Of a stretch of DNA of 44,890 nt, positions 9,306-18,205 are shown piece after piece. The DNA is from Rubripirellula sp. (GTDB lineage Bacteria > Planctomycetota > Planctomycetia > Pirellulales > Pirellulaceae), in NCBI GenBank assembly GCA_029213145.1, contig JARGNK010000008.1:1-44890 (forward strand), written 5' to 3'. The notes under the pieces were generated by a model. It did no database searches. It saw nothing but the letters and a program-made list of their open reading frames with translations, and was not told the origin of the DNA. Both the position numbers and the translations under genes were made by a program. The number at the start of each line of letters is the position of its first letter. Positions within the stretch are counted from its first letter, which is position 1.

Positions 9306-10415
9306 ATGAGACCCAACCTTTTTCAGTTCCACAGGATTCCGACTGCCTTTCTGCTTTGGGCTGCCATTGCCGTCACAACCAGCGCTCAGACCCCGGGTGA
9401 CGCGACCGTGGTCTCGGCCATCCAGGTTCTCGATGAGGTGATGGCAATCCCTGCTAATCAGATTCCGCAATCGTTGCTGAAAGAGGCTCGAGGCGTTGCG
9501 ATCATCCCTGGCGTCGTCAAAGGTGGCTTTGTCGTTGGTCTGCGACATGGTCGCGGTGTGATCTTGGTCAAAGATGAAGTGGGCAATTGGCATCAACCGA
9601 CTTTTGTTTCAATGACGGGCGGAAGTGTGGGGTGGCAGGCCGGTATCCAGTCGACCGATGTGGTCTTGGTGTTTCGCACGGCTAGGAGTGTGAACAGCCT
9701 GATGAGTGGACGATTGAAAATCGGAGTCGATGCTGCTGCGGCTGCTGGCCCCATCGGTCGTGAAACCGAGGCGGCGACCGACACTCGTTTTTCGGCGGAG
9801 ATTTATTCGTACTCTCGTAGCCGTGGTTTGTTCGCTGGTGTTTCGCTTGAAGGATCCGGCTTGCAGATGGATTATCTTGCGGAGCAGGCCTATTACGTCC
9901 GTGACACCGCCGGGAACCCCACCCGGCTTCCCGAAACTGCTGTGCAGTTAATGAATCGTGTTGCCAAGTATTCGGGTTCAAATTCCATTGCCGTTTCTCC
10001 GAACGCAGCCGTTTCTGGGATTCCTCAAGCGGGTGTGCCGCAGGCGATGCAACCTGCTCCACAAGCGATATCGGCAAACAGCGGGCATACCGAAATCGTT
10101 CGGCAACAGTTGGTGGCATCTTGGCAGCAACTCTCGTTGTTGATGGATAGTCAGTGGAAAGGATACATGGCCTTGCCTCAGGGAGTCGTCTCGGGTAGCG
10201 GTGCGAGCGCACAAGAAGTCAACGCTGTCATGAATCGCTTTGCTTCCGTTGCTGCGAATCCGCAATATGCTTCGTTGGTCCAGCGGCACGAGTATTCTGC
10301 GACTTATCAATTGTTACGTGAGTATGCGACCTTGTTAGGATCGCCCGCACAGCAACTAACACTGCCACCACCACCAGCCAACAGCAGTGCTGGGGCGACG
10401 AGCCCGCGTTACTAA
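9306..10415 (+). CDS. Secreted SYLF-domain (Ysc84-type) lipid-binding protein
   Basis: The 369-residue protein has a signal peptide (FHRIPTAFLLWAAIAVTTSA). It is followed by a SYLF domain at about residues 40-215. Recognisable features are IPQSLLKEARGVAIIPGVVK, the GGFVVGLRHGRGV strand, TGGSVGWQAGIQSTDVVLVF, and the C-terminal AEIYSYSRSRGLFAGVSLEG segment. SYLF proteins bind phosphoinositides or other lipids in eukaryotes. In bacteria they are exported and of unknown role. The C-terminal 150 residues are Ala/Gln/Pro-rich with two helical stretches (about 265-355) and match no domain I know. A strong hairpin follows the stop. Confidence 0.88.
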   Translation: MRPNLFQFHRIPTAFLLWAAIAVTTSAQTPGDATVVSAIQVLDEVMAIPANQIPQSLLKEARGVAIIPGVVKGGFVVGLRHGRGVILVKDEVGNWHQPTFVSMTGGSVGWQAGIQSTDVVLVFRTARSVNSLMSGRLKIGVDAAAAAGPIGRETEAATDTRFSAEIYSYSRSRGLFAGVSLEGSGLQMDYLAEQAYYVRDTAGNPTRLPETAVQLMNRVAKYSGSNSIAVSPNAAVSGIPQAGVPQAMQPAPQAISANSGHTEIVRQQLVASWQQLSLLMDSQWKGYMALPQGVVSGSGASAQEVNAVMNRFASVAANPQYASLVQRHEYSATYQLLREYATLLGSPAQQLTLPPPPANSSAGATSPRY

Positions 10416-10437
10416 AACGAGGTTGCCGAAATTTATG

Positions 10438-10460
10438 CCATCCCTTCGTCGAGGGGATGG
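10438..10460 (+). terminator. Terminator-like hairpin after the SYLF gene
   Basis: ccatcccttc pairs with gaggggatgg (10438-10447 with 10451-10460, one G-T pair) around a three-base loop. It starts 23 bases after the stop codon. No T-run follows, so it may be a factor-assisted terminator or an mRNA end-protecting stem. Confidence 0.45.
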
Positions 10461-10956
10461 AACGGTTGGTAGCGGTCTAGCGGCAGGCCTCTCGCTCCAT
10501 TCAGGGCAGTCGATCGATGTGGATGGAGCGGTATGAAGGTCTCCCAAGGGGGACGCTATTTTGGTTGCGGTAGCGTCATTAAAATTTGGGATCTTCTGTC
10601 GCTCGCGATATCCCAATCTGAATAAAACGCTTGTCGCATAATTTTAAAGGTGGTCGCGTTTCTCGCTTGATTGATTGTTCGCGTCGTTGCCGAGAATTTC
10701 ACCGTCCAGCATCGTTATTGTCGACGTCCTTCGCTGCATTTGCTGCTATCTCTTTACGTGAGATCCCGCGGCATGACTGAGGCACCAGTGTGATTGTTTC
10801 TCGGTAGGTTTCCTTGGCTCCGTTCGTGCGAGGCCTTGCGTCTCGGTTGGCAATCGGCACGAAGTGCTTGGGTGACTTTTGGCGTCTGATCGGGCGATTT
10901 AAACAAGGGAATGTTTTCGCGACCCAATCGACCCAGCGGTGGGGGGCAAGCTGGTA

Positions 10957-10973
10957 TGATTGGGGCCCAATCA
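10957..10973. promoter_or_regulatory. Perfect 17-bp palindrome upstream of the PilZ gene
   Basis: tgattggggcccaatca is an odd-length palindrome with eight-base arms, ending 38 bases before the PilZ ATG. The position and symmetry suit an operator for a dimeric regulator or a 5' leader hairpin. No regulator is identifiable in the window. Confidence 0.4.
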
Positions 10974-11011
10974 TTTACCGATCGGATAGTTGAATCTAGA
11001 AGTAGTTTTTC

Positions 11012-11356
11012 ATGTCTGAAACTGATGGCAACCGCCGAGGTCGCTTTCGACTCAAGTTTCCACTTGGTGAGCAACCTTGTTTGAGTACTCACGGCGTCGA
11101 TTACACGGTCGTTGAGCTCGCGGAGGATAGCGCGCGGATCATCGCGACCGAAGCATTGCTTCGCATTGGCAAGAGTCTGGCCGCGGTCTTTACCTTGCAG
11201 ACAGGTCAGCAGATCACAACGCGGATTGAGCCGACCCGTGTGGAGGGTGAGGATATGATTGTGACGCTGCACCCGCCCGTTCCACAAAAAGAGATCATGG
11301 CCGAGCAGCGCCGACTGCTAATTAAATACGGCAAAGAATGTCTCCGCGATATTTGA
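11012..11356 (+). CDS. PilZ-like domain protein (putative c-di-GMP effector)
   Basis: The 114-residue protein has the general layout of a stand-alone PilZ domain. An N-terminal basic RRGRFRLKFP motif (residues 8-17) resembles the RxxxR c-di-GMP-binding element. Beta strands follow, ending in a segment (LHPPVPQKEIMAEQRRLL) often seen at the end of planctomycete PilZ proteins. The second canonical motif, D/NxSxxG, is not clear: the matching stretch reads VELAEDSARI, with Asp-Ser but no Gly. It may therefore bind the nucleotide weakly or serve another role. The HD-GYP phosphodiesterase 6 kb downstream is a plausible functional link through c-di-GMP. It is transcribed alone. Confidence 0.65.
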   Translation: MSETDGNRRGRFRLKFPLGEQPCLSTHGVDYTVVELAEDSARIIATEALLRIGKSLAAVFTLQTGQQITTRIEPTRVEGEDMIVTLHPPVPQKEIMAEQRRLLIKYGKECLRDI

Positions 11357-11440
11357 GGCAGTCGACTCATCAGATTGGCATGCTGGCTCGTATTGGGATC
11401 GCGGTATGTGATCGCAATGGGAGCAATTCTGATCGCGAAA

Positions 11441-11500
11441 GATCAGTGCTTAGGAGCGATGATCAGCGTTTGGGAGCGATGGTCTGGGATCAGGAGCCAT
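11441..11500 (+). repeat. Degenerate 20-bp tandem repeats
   Basis: gatcagtgcttaggagcgat (11441-11460) is followed by gatcagcgtttgggagcgat (11461-11480), with three differences. A weaker third copy lies at 11481-11500. This is an older-looking version of the duplication style seen elsewhere in the window. Confidence 0.65.
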
Positions 11501-11771
11501 GAACGGAGCCATTTACGGCAGCGAACACGCTCTGGTTGGCCTTGGCTGCAAATGCGAGCACGGAGTAACTCGCATTGAAATCTTTCGCTGCTTACTTAAC
11601 CCGCTTTGATGCCGATCGGCCAAGTGTCTTTTGAGCCTACGATGTGCATTGTTGACGCTGCGACGCGGTTTGTCAGTAAACGCAAATGTCGATTCAGGTC
11701 GACGAGAGACGAGGATTCGTCTGTATGCGGCAGTGCGTCGATTCCTTGTTTGCAAGACGGTTTGCCAATTG

Positions 11772-11904
11772 TCTGTGGATTGTTCTGTTGTCTGTGGATT
11801 GTTCTGGGATCTGTGGATTGTTCTGGGATCTGTGGATTGTTCTGGGATCTGTGGATTGTTCTGTTGTCTGTGGATTGTTCTGGGATCTGTGGATTGTTCT
11901 GGGA
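11772..11904 (+). repeat. Seven 19-bp tandem direct repeats
   Basis: The unit tctgtggattgttctggga occurs head to tail at 11772, 11791, 11810, 11829, 11848, 11867 and 11886. Copies 1 and 5 end in ttg instead of gga. Each unit contains tgtggat, the complement of atccaca, which is the inner part of a DnaA box. The array therefore presents seven evenly spaced DnaA-box-like cores. Confidence 0.95.
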
Positions 11905-12261
11905 TCTGCCGCGACGTAACTTAAATGCGATTCTGCGTCGATCGCGATGATTTTTCTGAATCCACCGCTGCAGTTCCTGTTGATCTCTCGGCGGCAGCAA
12001 GTTGGCAAGGTCAATGAACTGCGTTTTCCGCTTTTGGTGGGCATCGCTGGGGCGACTTGAAACCATTGTTTGGAAAGGTGGAAGAGCCACCTGCGGTTCG
12101 GGGCGAGGAGATGGAATGGGTTCTGCATCTTTTCGCCAGCGAAGAGCGAATCCGTCGATGTTCAGGAATGGCGAAGCTGGTAAAACGTGTTTGTTCGTTG
12201 GCACACCATCTCTCGAGCGTAAGTTTTCGGAGTGGTTCACTGACGAAGCTCAAGCCTGAGT

Positions 12262-14316
12262 TTGAATGGTTTTTCGAGCGGTGTTCATCTATTCCGGATC
12301 AAGGTGAGGAAGGTTGAGATCGATTTGTTCAAGAGATTAATTACACAGTATTTGTTGCTTGCAATTGCCTTGAGTCCTCTGGGCAGCGGTTGTCAGAGGA
12401 GGGTGGAACAGGCCGAGCAAACGGTTTCGCGCGCCACCAGTTCAGACGCCATCAGTTCGTCCCGCGGCGGAGAAGCAAGCCCACCGCCGTCTAACATCGA
12501 GCCGTCCGTTGCACCTTCTGCAGAGCAGGCTGGCCCCCGTGGCACCGAGGTGACCGCTTCGCAGATTCTGGGCAATCCCAAATATCCTGCGATGTGCTAC
12601 GGAGGCTATCGCGGTTCAGATCGGGACGATGTTCCTTCCGTTCTCGAAATCAGCGAGGACTTGAAAATTCTTGCCGCCATGGGAGTCAAGCTGGTTCGAA
12701 CTTACAACACTCAGCAATACGATCATGCCAGACGCTTGCTTGAGGCGATTGAGCAGCTACGTGGTGGGGATCCAGCATTTGAAATGTACGTTATGCTCGG
12801 TGCCTGGATCGAATGCGAAGGTGCGTGGTCAGAAGTTGTAAACCACGAGGGGGAAAATCTTGAGAACAATACAAAAGAGATCAATGCAGCGATTGAATTG
12901 GCAAAGACTTATCCTGAATCCGTGAAAATCATTGCCGTTGGGAATGAGGCCATGGTTCACTGGGCGACCAGTTACTTTGTTCGTCCGATTGTCATTCGAA
13001 AATGGGTTGATCACCTCCAGAGCTTAAAAGCTTCCGGCCAGCTGTCCCCAAATCTGTGGATTACCAGTTCGGACAATTTCGCTTCTTGGGGAGGTGGTGA
13101 CAACAGTTATCATACCGATGAATTGAAAAGGTTGATCGATGCCGTCGATTATGTTTCGCTGCACACCTATCCTTTTCACGATACTCATTACAACTCTGAG
13201 TTTTGGTTAGACGAAGAGGACGAATCAAGTACGTCGGTGATCGAAACTGCTGATGCTGCAATGCAAAGAGCAACTGATTATGCCGTCCAGCAGTTTCAGG
13301 CAACGGCCGACTATATCGAGGGATTGGGCTCGGAAAAAACGCTTCACATTGGTGAGACTGGTTGGGCAACGATCGACGGTTCGTTGTATGGGAAACGAGG
13401 GTCCGGCGCCGCCGATGAGTATAAATCGAAGCGGTTCTACGACGGTATGCGAAGCTGGGCGAATGATGCCGGTGTCTCTTGTTTTTTCTTTGAAGCGTTT
13501 GACGAGCGTTGGAAGGATTCCGGAAATCCTGATGGATCAGAAAACCATTTCGGACTCATCAATCTTCAATCGCAAGCCAAGTACGCGTTGTGGGACTTGG
13601 TTGATGCCGGAGCCTTTGATGGGCTGACGCGAGGTGGAACGCCAATCAGCAAAACGTTTGGTGGTGATAAAGACACGTTGTTGGCAGGGGTTCATGAAAT
13701 TCCCCGTAACAACGAGTCGGTAATTCGTAAGATTGCGGCCAACAACAAGCAACGCAATCTTGGTGAAGTCGTCGAGGAAAGTAATTATGTAATTCTCGAT
13801 CAATCTATGTTTGCTAATCCGCCTCACCAATTGTTCGATCCCACGGAGGACAAGACCTATCCAAGCGAATCCCTGAAGTTAAATGTTTGGGATGGAACCT
13901 GCGGAATGGAATTGTCTGATGCTGAAGTTCTCGTTTCGACCGGAACCGGCGCATGGTGGGGCTGTGCACTGGAGTTTGACTCGACAGCGAGCGGTGAGGA
14001 TTTGTCTCGTTTCCAGGCGGGTACCCTGCACTTTGAGATAAAGGGTGATGCAACGGTCTCGTTTGAAATTGGTATTCAGACAGGACGATTCTCGGATGGT
14101 ACCCAACGAAACTTCGCGGTGGAATTTTCACCGCAGACACCACTTGCCTTGAACGATGAATGGAAAACACACACGATCCAAGTGGCCGACTTGATCAAGG
14201 AGAGCGAGACGCCGATTGATCTTTCCAATACGACGAGCGTTCTTTTTCTCAAGGGAAATGGTGCTGAGCAAAGCCATCGAATTCAATTGCGAAACGTTTT
14301 TCTCACGCAACCGTGA
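12262..14316 (+). CDS. GH17-like exported beta-glucanase with C-terminal carbohydrate-binding-like domain
   Basis: The 684-residue frame begins at ATG 12262. The true start may be GTG 12304 or TTG 12325, which has aaggtgaggaagg upstream. The signal segment YLLLAIALSPLGSGC ends in a near-lipobox cysteine, so a lipoprotein is likely. After a low-complexity linker, residues about 110-460 resemble family GH17 glucanases, with (beta/alpha)8 strands, VGNEAMVHW carrying the likely acid/base Glu229 and HIGETGW carrying the likely nucleophile Glu365. FFFEAFDERWK resembles the final strand. The last 150 residues are beta-rich (GAWWGCALEF, GTLHFEIKGDAT) and look like a carbohydrate-binding module. Likely substrate is a beta-1,3-glucan such as laminarin. 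Family call good, exact specificity inferred. Confidence 0.8.
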   Translation: MNGFSSGVHLFRIKVRKVEIDLFKRLITQYLLLAIALSPLGSGCQRRVEQAEQTVSRATSSDAISSSRGGEASPPPSNIEPSVAPSAEQAGPRGTEVTASQILGNPKYPAMCYGGYRGSDRDDVPSVLEISEDLKILAAMGVKLVRTYNTQQYDHARRLLEAIEQLRGGDPAFEMYVMLGAWIECEGAWSEVVNHEGENLENNTKEINAAIELAKTYPESVKIIAVGNEAMVHWATSYFVRPIVIRKWVDHLQSLKASGQLSPNLWITSSDNFASWGGGDNSYHTDELKRLIDAVDYVSLHTYPFHDTHYNSEFWLDEEDESSTSVIETADAAMQRATDYAVQQFQATADYIEGLGSEKTLHIGETGWATIDGSLYGKRGSGAADEYKSKRFYDGMRSWANDAGVSCFFFEAFDERWKDSGNPDGSENHFGLINLQSQAKYALWDLVDAGAFDGLTRGGTPISKTFGGDKDTLLAGVHEIPRNNESVIRKIAANNKQRNLGEVVEESNYVILDQSMFANPPHQLFDPTEDKTYPSESLKLNVWDGTCGMELSDAEVLVSTGTGAWWGCALEFDSTASGEDLSRFQAGTLHFEIKGDATVSFEIGIQTGRFSDGTQRNFAVEFSPQTPLALNDEWKTHTIQVADLIKESETPIDLSNTTSVLFLKGNGAEQSHRIQLRNVFLTQP

Positions 14317-14871
14317 GGACTCGCTGGACTGAGGCAGGCGACAGCATCAAACTCGGTTGTCTGCTAAGAAAATCGCGAGTGTGGGAAAGTTCGGACAGAA
14401 GCGGGGCGCAGGCATTTGGCGGTCGACTGCCCGCCGTTTGGAATGTCGTCTGATCGACGGAATGAGATTTTGATATTCGCGGTTCTGGGGCCATCCTCGC
14501 TGTTCGATTCGTTTGAATCTCGGTCTCCGGGAAATCATCAGCGAGCAAGTCCGGGCTGGCTCGCTATGGGTTTGCCAGCAGGATGAGGGCATCATTGTTT
14601 GCCGCCCCAAGTTGCGTGCCTCCCCCAACTCTCAAATGAAGGTTGCTAAAATTACGTGGATTTTGAGTTGCCAAAGGCGAGTGGGGCAGATTGAGAGTTC
14701 GTTACGCATTTTCACCACATCGTTTTGCTAATCGGGGTACGATACGGGCGGAAGACCGGGGGGCTCCCCTCGCTGTGATTGCCGTTGAGCCTTGGGACGC
14801 GGCAAGGAGAGATGCTTGGTTGTGGGAGGAATTCCCGAATTCTTCCTGTGAAAATCATTGAGAATAGACTG
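14317..14871. other. Gene-free spacer, 555 bp
   Basis: No frame with protein character and no repeat is seen between the glucanase and the leucine-rich-repeat gene. Confidence 0.4.
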
Positions 14872-16203
14872 ATGGATTCCTGGAATTGGACTTCACGCAT
14901 GACGGGCCTTACGAATCACTGGTTGACGACTTTTCTGGTTGCAGCTTTGGTCACCATCTCCACACAAGGTTATGGACAAACTGAACAAGCAGTAGAGGAA
15001 CCGCCTGAGCCACGGCCTTCGACGCTAAGCGAAGCCGAGGTTGCTGAAGCGATCGGCGATCTGGCCAATAATCGTTTTAGCACGCGAAACGAGGCATTCT
15101 TGAAACTGCTTCAAGGTGGGCCTAATGCGATCCCGGCGCTCGAGGAGGGGGCGAAATCCGAGGAACTTGAGATTGGAATGCGGTGTGTGGAAGCGCTTGT
15201 GCAAATCGCGCGTGACCGACGGGATACAGCGGATGTCGTCGAAGTACTCGAACGTCTAGCGTCGGACCGATCTTACGGCTTGGCTGGCCTCGCGAGGAAT
15301 TACGCACGGCAACTTAAAATGACAGATCAGGAGCGTGTCATCGAGGCGTTAACGCTTGCAGGCGCGAGGTTGCATCAAAGTCGCGATGGAAGCGTCTTCT
15401 CCGCTTCGATCAACCATGATCGTCAACTTTCTCGGCTGAAACACTTGCCAAAACTTCAGTCCGTAAACATCACTGGAAACGGTGTTACCGACGCAGGGCT
15501 TGATCACCTGGCGAAGGTGAAAACCCTGACCAGTCTCTCCATTAACCAATGTGGTGTGACAGATCATGGTCTGAGCAAACTAAAAGACTTAGCCAAACTG
15601 TCGAGCATCAGTATAAGTGGTAGAGACTTTTCTAGTCTCGGACTACGAAAATTGAAGGCGGTACCCAGGTTGCGCAGTGTCTCTCTTTATTCATCGGTTA
15701 GCGACGATGACTTGCAGGCGATGACCAGCGTACAGCAGATCCAGAGTCTTTCGCTCTCTGATTTGGATTTGAGTCGTGAGACTGTTGGATTGTTAAATCA
15801 ATTGAAGCATCTGACGCAGTGTAACCTGAGTCTCCGTGACGCTAGCGAGGCAGACTTTCAGTCGATTGCAAAACTGGAATTGCCGGTGATGGTCAACTTG
15901 TATGGTGCTCCCAAAATACCAGATGATAGTTGGGCGTTACTTGAGGAAGCGGCACTTGTAGGACTGACCGTTAGTGGGATTCCCGTTTCTGACACTGGCT
16001 TGGCGAACATTGCCAAGATCAAGAAGCTAAAACGACTGCAGCTAGTTGCAAACGAGTTGCCAATCACCGATCAAGGGCTAATGCATCTTCGCAACTTGAG
16101 GCTGCTCGAATTTTTGTATTTGAGGGGGGCGGACCTGAGTGATGACGCCGTTGATGCTCTCAAGAAAGAGTCGCCGAAGCTACGAAACGTGATTGTTCGG
16201 TAG
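14872..16203 (+). CDS. Secreted leucine-rich-repeat protein
   Basis: From ATG 14872 the protein has 443 residues. A signal segment (NHWLTTFLVAALVTISTQ, then GYGQ) is followed by a helical HEAT-like stretch at about residues 45-140. From about residue 170 to the end lie leucine-rich repeats of roughly 24 residues, for example ITGNGVTDAGLDHLAKVKTL and INQCGVTDHGLSKLKDL. The repeated VTDxGLxxLxxLxxL pattern is typical of the bacterial/planctomycete cysteine-free LRR type. It probably presents a protein-binding surface outside the inner membrane. An alternative start at ATG 14899 would give a shorter signal peptide. No enzyme motif is seen. Confidence 0.82.
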   Translation: MDSWNWTSRMTGLTNHWLTTFLVAALVTISTQGYGQTEQAVEEPPEPRPSTLSEAEVAEAIGDLANNRFSTRNEAFLKLLQGGPNAIPALEEGAKSEELEIGMRCVEALVQIARDRRDTADVVEVLERLASDRSYGLAGLARNYARQLKMTDQERVIEALTLAGARLHQSRDGSVFSASINHDRQLSRLKHLPKLQSVNITGNGVTDAGLDHLAKVKTLTSLSINQCGVTDHGLSKLKDLAKLSSISISGRDFSSLGLRKLKAVPRLRSVSLYSSVSDDDLQAMTSVQQIQSLSLSDLDLSRETVGLLNQLKHLTQCNLSLRDASEADFQSIAKLELPVMVNLYGAPKIPDDSWALLEEAALVGLTVSGIPVSDTGLANIAKIKKLKRLQLVANELPITDQGLMHLRNLRLLEFLYLRGADLSDDAVDALKKESPKLRNVIVR

Positions 16204-16696
16204 CCTTTTCAAAGACCACACCGCATGACTGCGAAGTAGTGTTGTCGAGGAGTTTTCGGATACAACACCTTGTGGGCAGGGTGCGGACTACCCAATGTTC
16301 GGGGATTTCCCGTTTTCAAGTTTTTGCTTCGCTGGTGTTACCAGGAGTTTGACTACGCGGCGGAGTGTGGGGTTGCGCAGCTTGGAATGATCGTGAGCTT
16401 TGAACGTTTACGGCAGAATTTGCGGCGATCACTCGGCAAGTAAATTGGCTCGACTGTCGGTGTCAGATCAAGTCCGGCTTGGGCCGAGAGTGGCTTCAAT
16501 CTTCGCTTAAGTTTTAGCGGTTGTGACAACCTTTACGATCGTTACGCGCGAGATCGCCACATCGGCAAACCAGCGATTGGCATTTCGTTGTACGAGACGG
16601 AAGAGCGGTCTAGGGTTCGTCGTGTTGGTATGGTCGGAGAGATGGCATGCCTCGGCCCTCGTGCTGGTGAGGGAAGGTGCTTGGAAGGCAGGGTCG
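16204..16696. other. Gene-free spacer, 493 bp
   Basis: The HPt frame is open back to 16523, but the extra 58 codons have no HPt homology and precede a better start. I see no other feature. It probably contains the promoter of the HPt/HD-GYP pair. Confidence 0.4.
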
Positions 16697-17092
16697 ATGA
16701 TACATCAGATGAATAGAGCAAGTGAGCGGAATTCTGACGCTCTGAATCGCGAAGAGTTGGTTGGTCGACTGCTGGGCAACGCTGAGCTGGCCCAGCGAAT
16801 GTTGTGTCAATTCTTGGACGCGATCCCGGAAGAGATCGATTTGCTGGAATCCGTGATCCGGATTGGGGATCCTAAAGAGATTGCGACCTTGGCCCATCGG
16901 CATAAGGGAACTGCAAGAACTCTCGCGGCCCGCCGAGTCGCAGACGTTGCATCTGAGATCGAACGCCAAGCGTGGGAAGGGTCTACATCAAATTTGTTGT
17001 CTCTGGTCGACGAACTTCGAACATCGCACTCGCACCTCCAGAATGAATTGGAAGCTTGGGCTGGAGAAGCTAGCGACGGAGCTCCCGAATGA
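16697..17092 (+). CDS. HPt (histidine phosphotransfer) protein
   Basis: Starting at ATG 16697 the protein has 131 residues, usual for a single HPt domain. It is almost all helix. The phosphotransfer motif is LAHRHKGTARTLAA with His67 as the expected phospho-acceptor, followed by the conserved Lys-Gly two residues on. HPt proteins shuttle phosphate between the receiver of a hybrid kinase and a second receiver. Its stop codon overlaps the start of the REC-HD-GYP gene (ATGA, 17089-17092), so the two are translationally coupled and probably partners. The likely phosphate donor is the hybrid kinase at 19894-25809. Purine-rich aggcaggg upstream supports this start. Confidence 0.82.
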   Translation: MIHQMNRASERNSDALNREELVGRLLGNAELAQRMLCQFLDAIPEEIDLLESVIRIGDPKEIATLAHRHKGTARTLAARRVADVASEIERQAWEGSTSNLLSLVDELRTSHSHLQNELEAWAGEASDGAPE

Positions 17093-18195
17093 GTTATTCA
17101 GTCGGATTAAGCAGTATCTTGGTCGTTGACGATGATCCTATCGCTGCGGAAGCACTGCGATATACATTGACGACTTGTGGCTATGACGTCACCGTTGCAG
17201 GTGACGGGATCGAGGCTCTCGATTACGTTCGGACAGGAAATTACCGAATCGTCATCTCGGATGTCGAAATGCCGAAAATGAACGGCATTGATTTCTGCCG
17301 TGAAGTTCGCAAGCGAGACGCATGTGGGTACACCTACCTGATTTTGTTAACCGGCCGATGCGATACCGATAGTGTTGTGGTCGGGTTGAACGCGGGTGCT
17401 GACGATTACATTGCCAAGCCATTCCATCCGAGCGAACTGCAGATGCGGATTCGCGCTGGTGAGCGATTGCTGGCACTGGAAAGTCGTGATTTGATGATCT
17501 TTGCATTGGCCAAACTTGCGGATCGGCGAGATCACGAGACAGGTGGTCACTTGGAACGCATTCGAGAATACAGCCGACTGTTGTGTTTAGAACTTGCAAA
17601 GAAGCCTGAGTACTGCGAAGAGATCGATGAAGTTTTTATTCAATTGATTTACGACACCAGTCCACTGCACGACATTGGTAAGGTGGGAATCCCTGATCGA
17701 ATCCTCTTGAAGCCGGGGCGGTTGACGGAAGAGGAATTCAAAATCATGACGGAGCATACTCAAATCGGGGGTGAGACCTTGCAGGCGGTTGCAGAGGCTT
17801 ACCCGAGGGCAGCCTTTTTGCAGATGGCCTACCAGATTACGGTTAGCCATCACGAGCGTTGGGACGGAAGCGGTTATCCCAACGGGCTATCCGGACGGGA
17901 AATTCCGTTACCAGGAAGGATCGTCGCGATGGCCGATGTCTACGATGCTTTAACAAGTCAACGTGTTTACAAGTCGGCTTATCCGCATGACGTGGTTGTA
18001 AAGATGATCCAAAAGGGATCTGGATCTCATTTTGAACCTGGCATTGTCCAAGCATTTTTGGCACTGCAGGATGAGTTTCGCGCAGTCAAGGAACACTATG
18101 ACCAGCGACGCGGCAACAAGTCTGGTCAATTCCTAACCCAAGTCCCGCCGATCGTCACCAGCGGTGCGAACAGTCCCGTAATGGATCGGACCTGA
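17089..18195 (+). CDS. Response regulator with HD-GYP c-di-GMP phosphodiesterase domain
   Basis: The 368-residue protein has an N-terminal receiver (about residues 8-125) with the acidic DDD cluster near residue 14 and phospho-acceptor Asp58 in VISDVEMP. The conserved Lys is in YIAKPF. An HD-GYP domain fills about residues 145-335. The metal-binding HD is His194-Asp195 in HDIGKVGIPD, and His254-His255 lie in HHERWDGSGYP, which is the canonical GYP loop. This is the RpfG-like arrangement: phosphorylation of the receiver is expected to control hydrolysis of c-di-GMP to GMP. All metal-ligand motifs I know are present, so it should be active. It overlaps the HPt gene by four bases and ends ten bases before the converging methyltransferase gene. 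Confidence 0.93.
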   Translation: MSYSVGLSSILVVDDDPIAAEALRYTLTTCGYDVTVAGDGIEALDYVRTGNYRIVISDVEMPKMNGIDFCREVRKRDACGYTYLILLTGRCDTDSVVVGLNAGADDYIAKPFHPSELQMRIRAGERLLALESRDLMIFALAKLADRRDHETGGHLERIREYSRLLCLELAKKPEYCEEIDEVFIQLIYDTSPLHDIGKVGIPDRILLKPGRLTEEEFKIMTEHTQIGGETLQAVAEAYPRAAFLQMAYQITVSHHERWDGSGYPNGLSGREIPLPGRIVAMADVYDALTSQRVYKSAYPHDVVVKMIQKGSGSHFEPGIVQAFLALQDEFRAVKEHYDQRRGNKSGQFLTQVPPIVTSGANSPVMDRT

Positions 18196-18205
18196 TCAAA
18201 GCTAT

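Larger units (their letters stand above)
10416..11011. other. Gene-free spacer, 596 bp
   Basis: It contains the hairpin after the SYLF gene and the palindrome upstream of the PilZ gene, each listed separately. Open frames on the minus strand are the kind expected by chance and have no recognisable protein features. Confidence 0.4.
11357..12261. other. Repeat-bearing spacer without a confident gene, 905 bp
   Basis: This is the longest gene-free stretch. It holds two tandem-repeat tracts (11441-11500 and 11772-11904). A 214-codon frame on the minus strand (11596-12240) crosses the repeats and has a charged stretch (LANLLPPRDQQELQRWIQK) that looks somewhat protein-like, so a decayed gene is possible. 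Frames stay open on both strands only because the 19-bp unit lacks stops in several frames. Confidence 0.45.

Noticed and set aside
9682..10212. 176-codon minus-strand frame over the SYLF gene
   Set aside because: Antisense to a clear SYLF protein, with a low-complexity Arg/Pro/Ser composition.
12002..12259. 85-codon plus-strand frame just before the glucanase gene
   Set aside because: Trp/Arg/Gly-rich with no signal or domain. It does not extend the glucanase.
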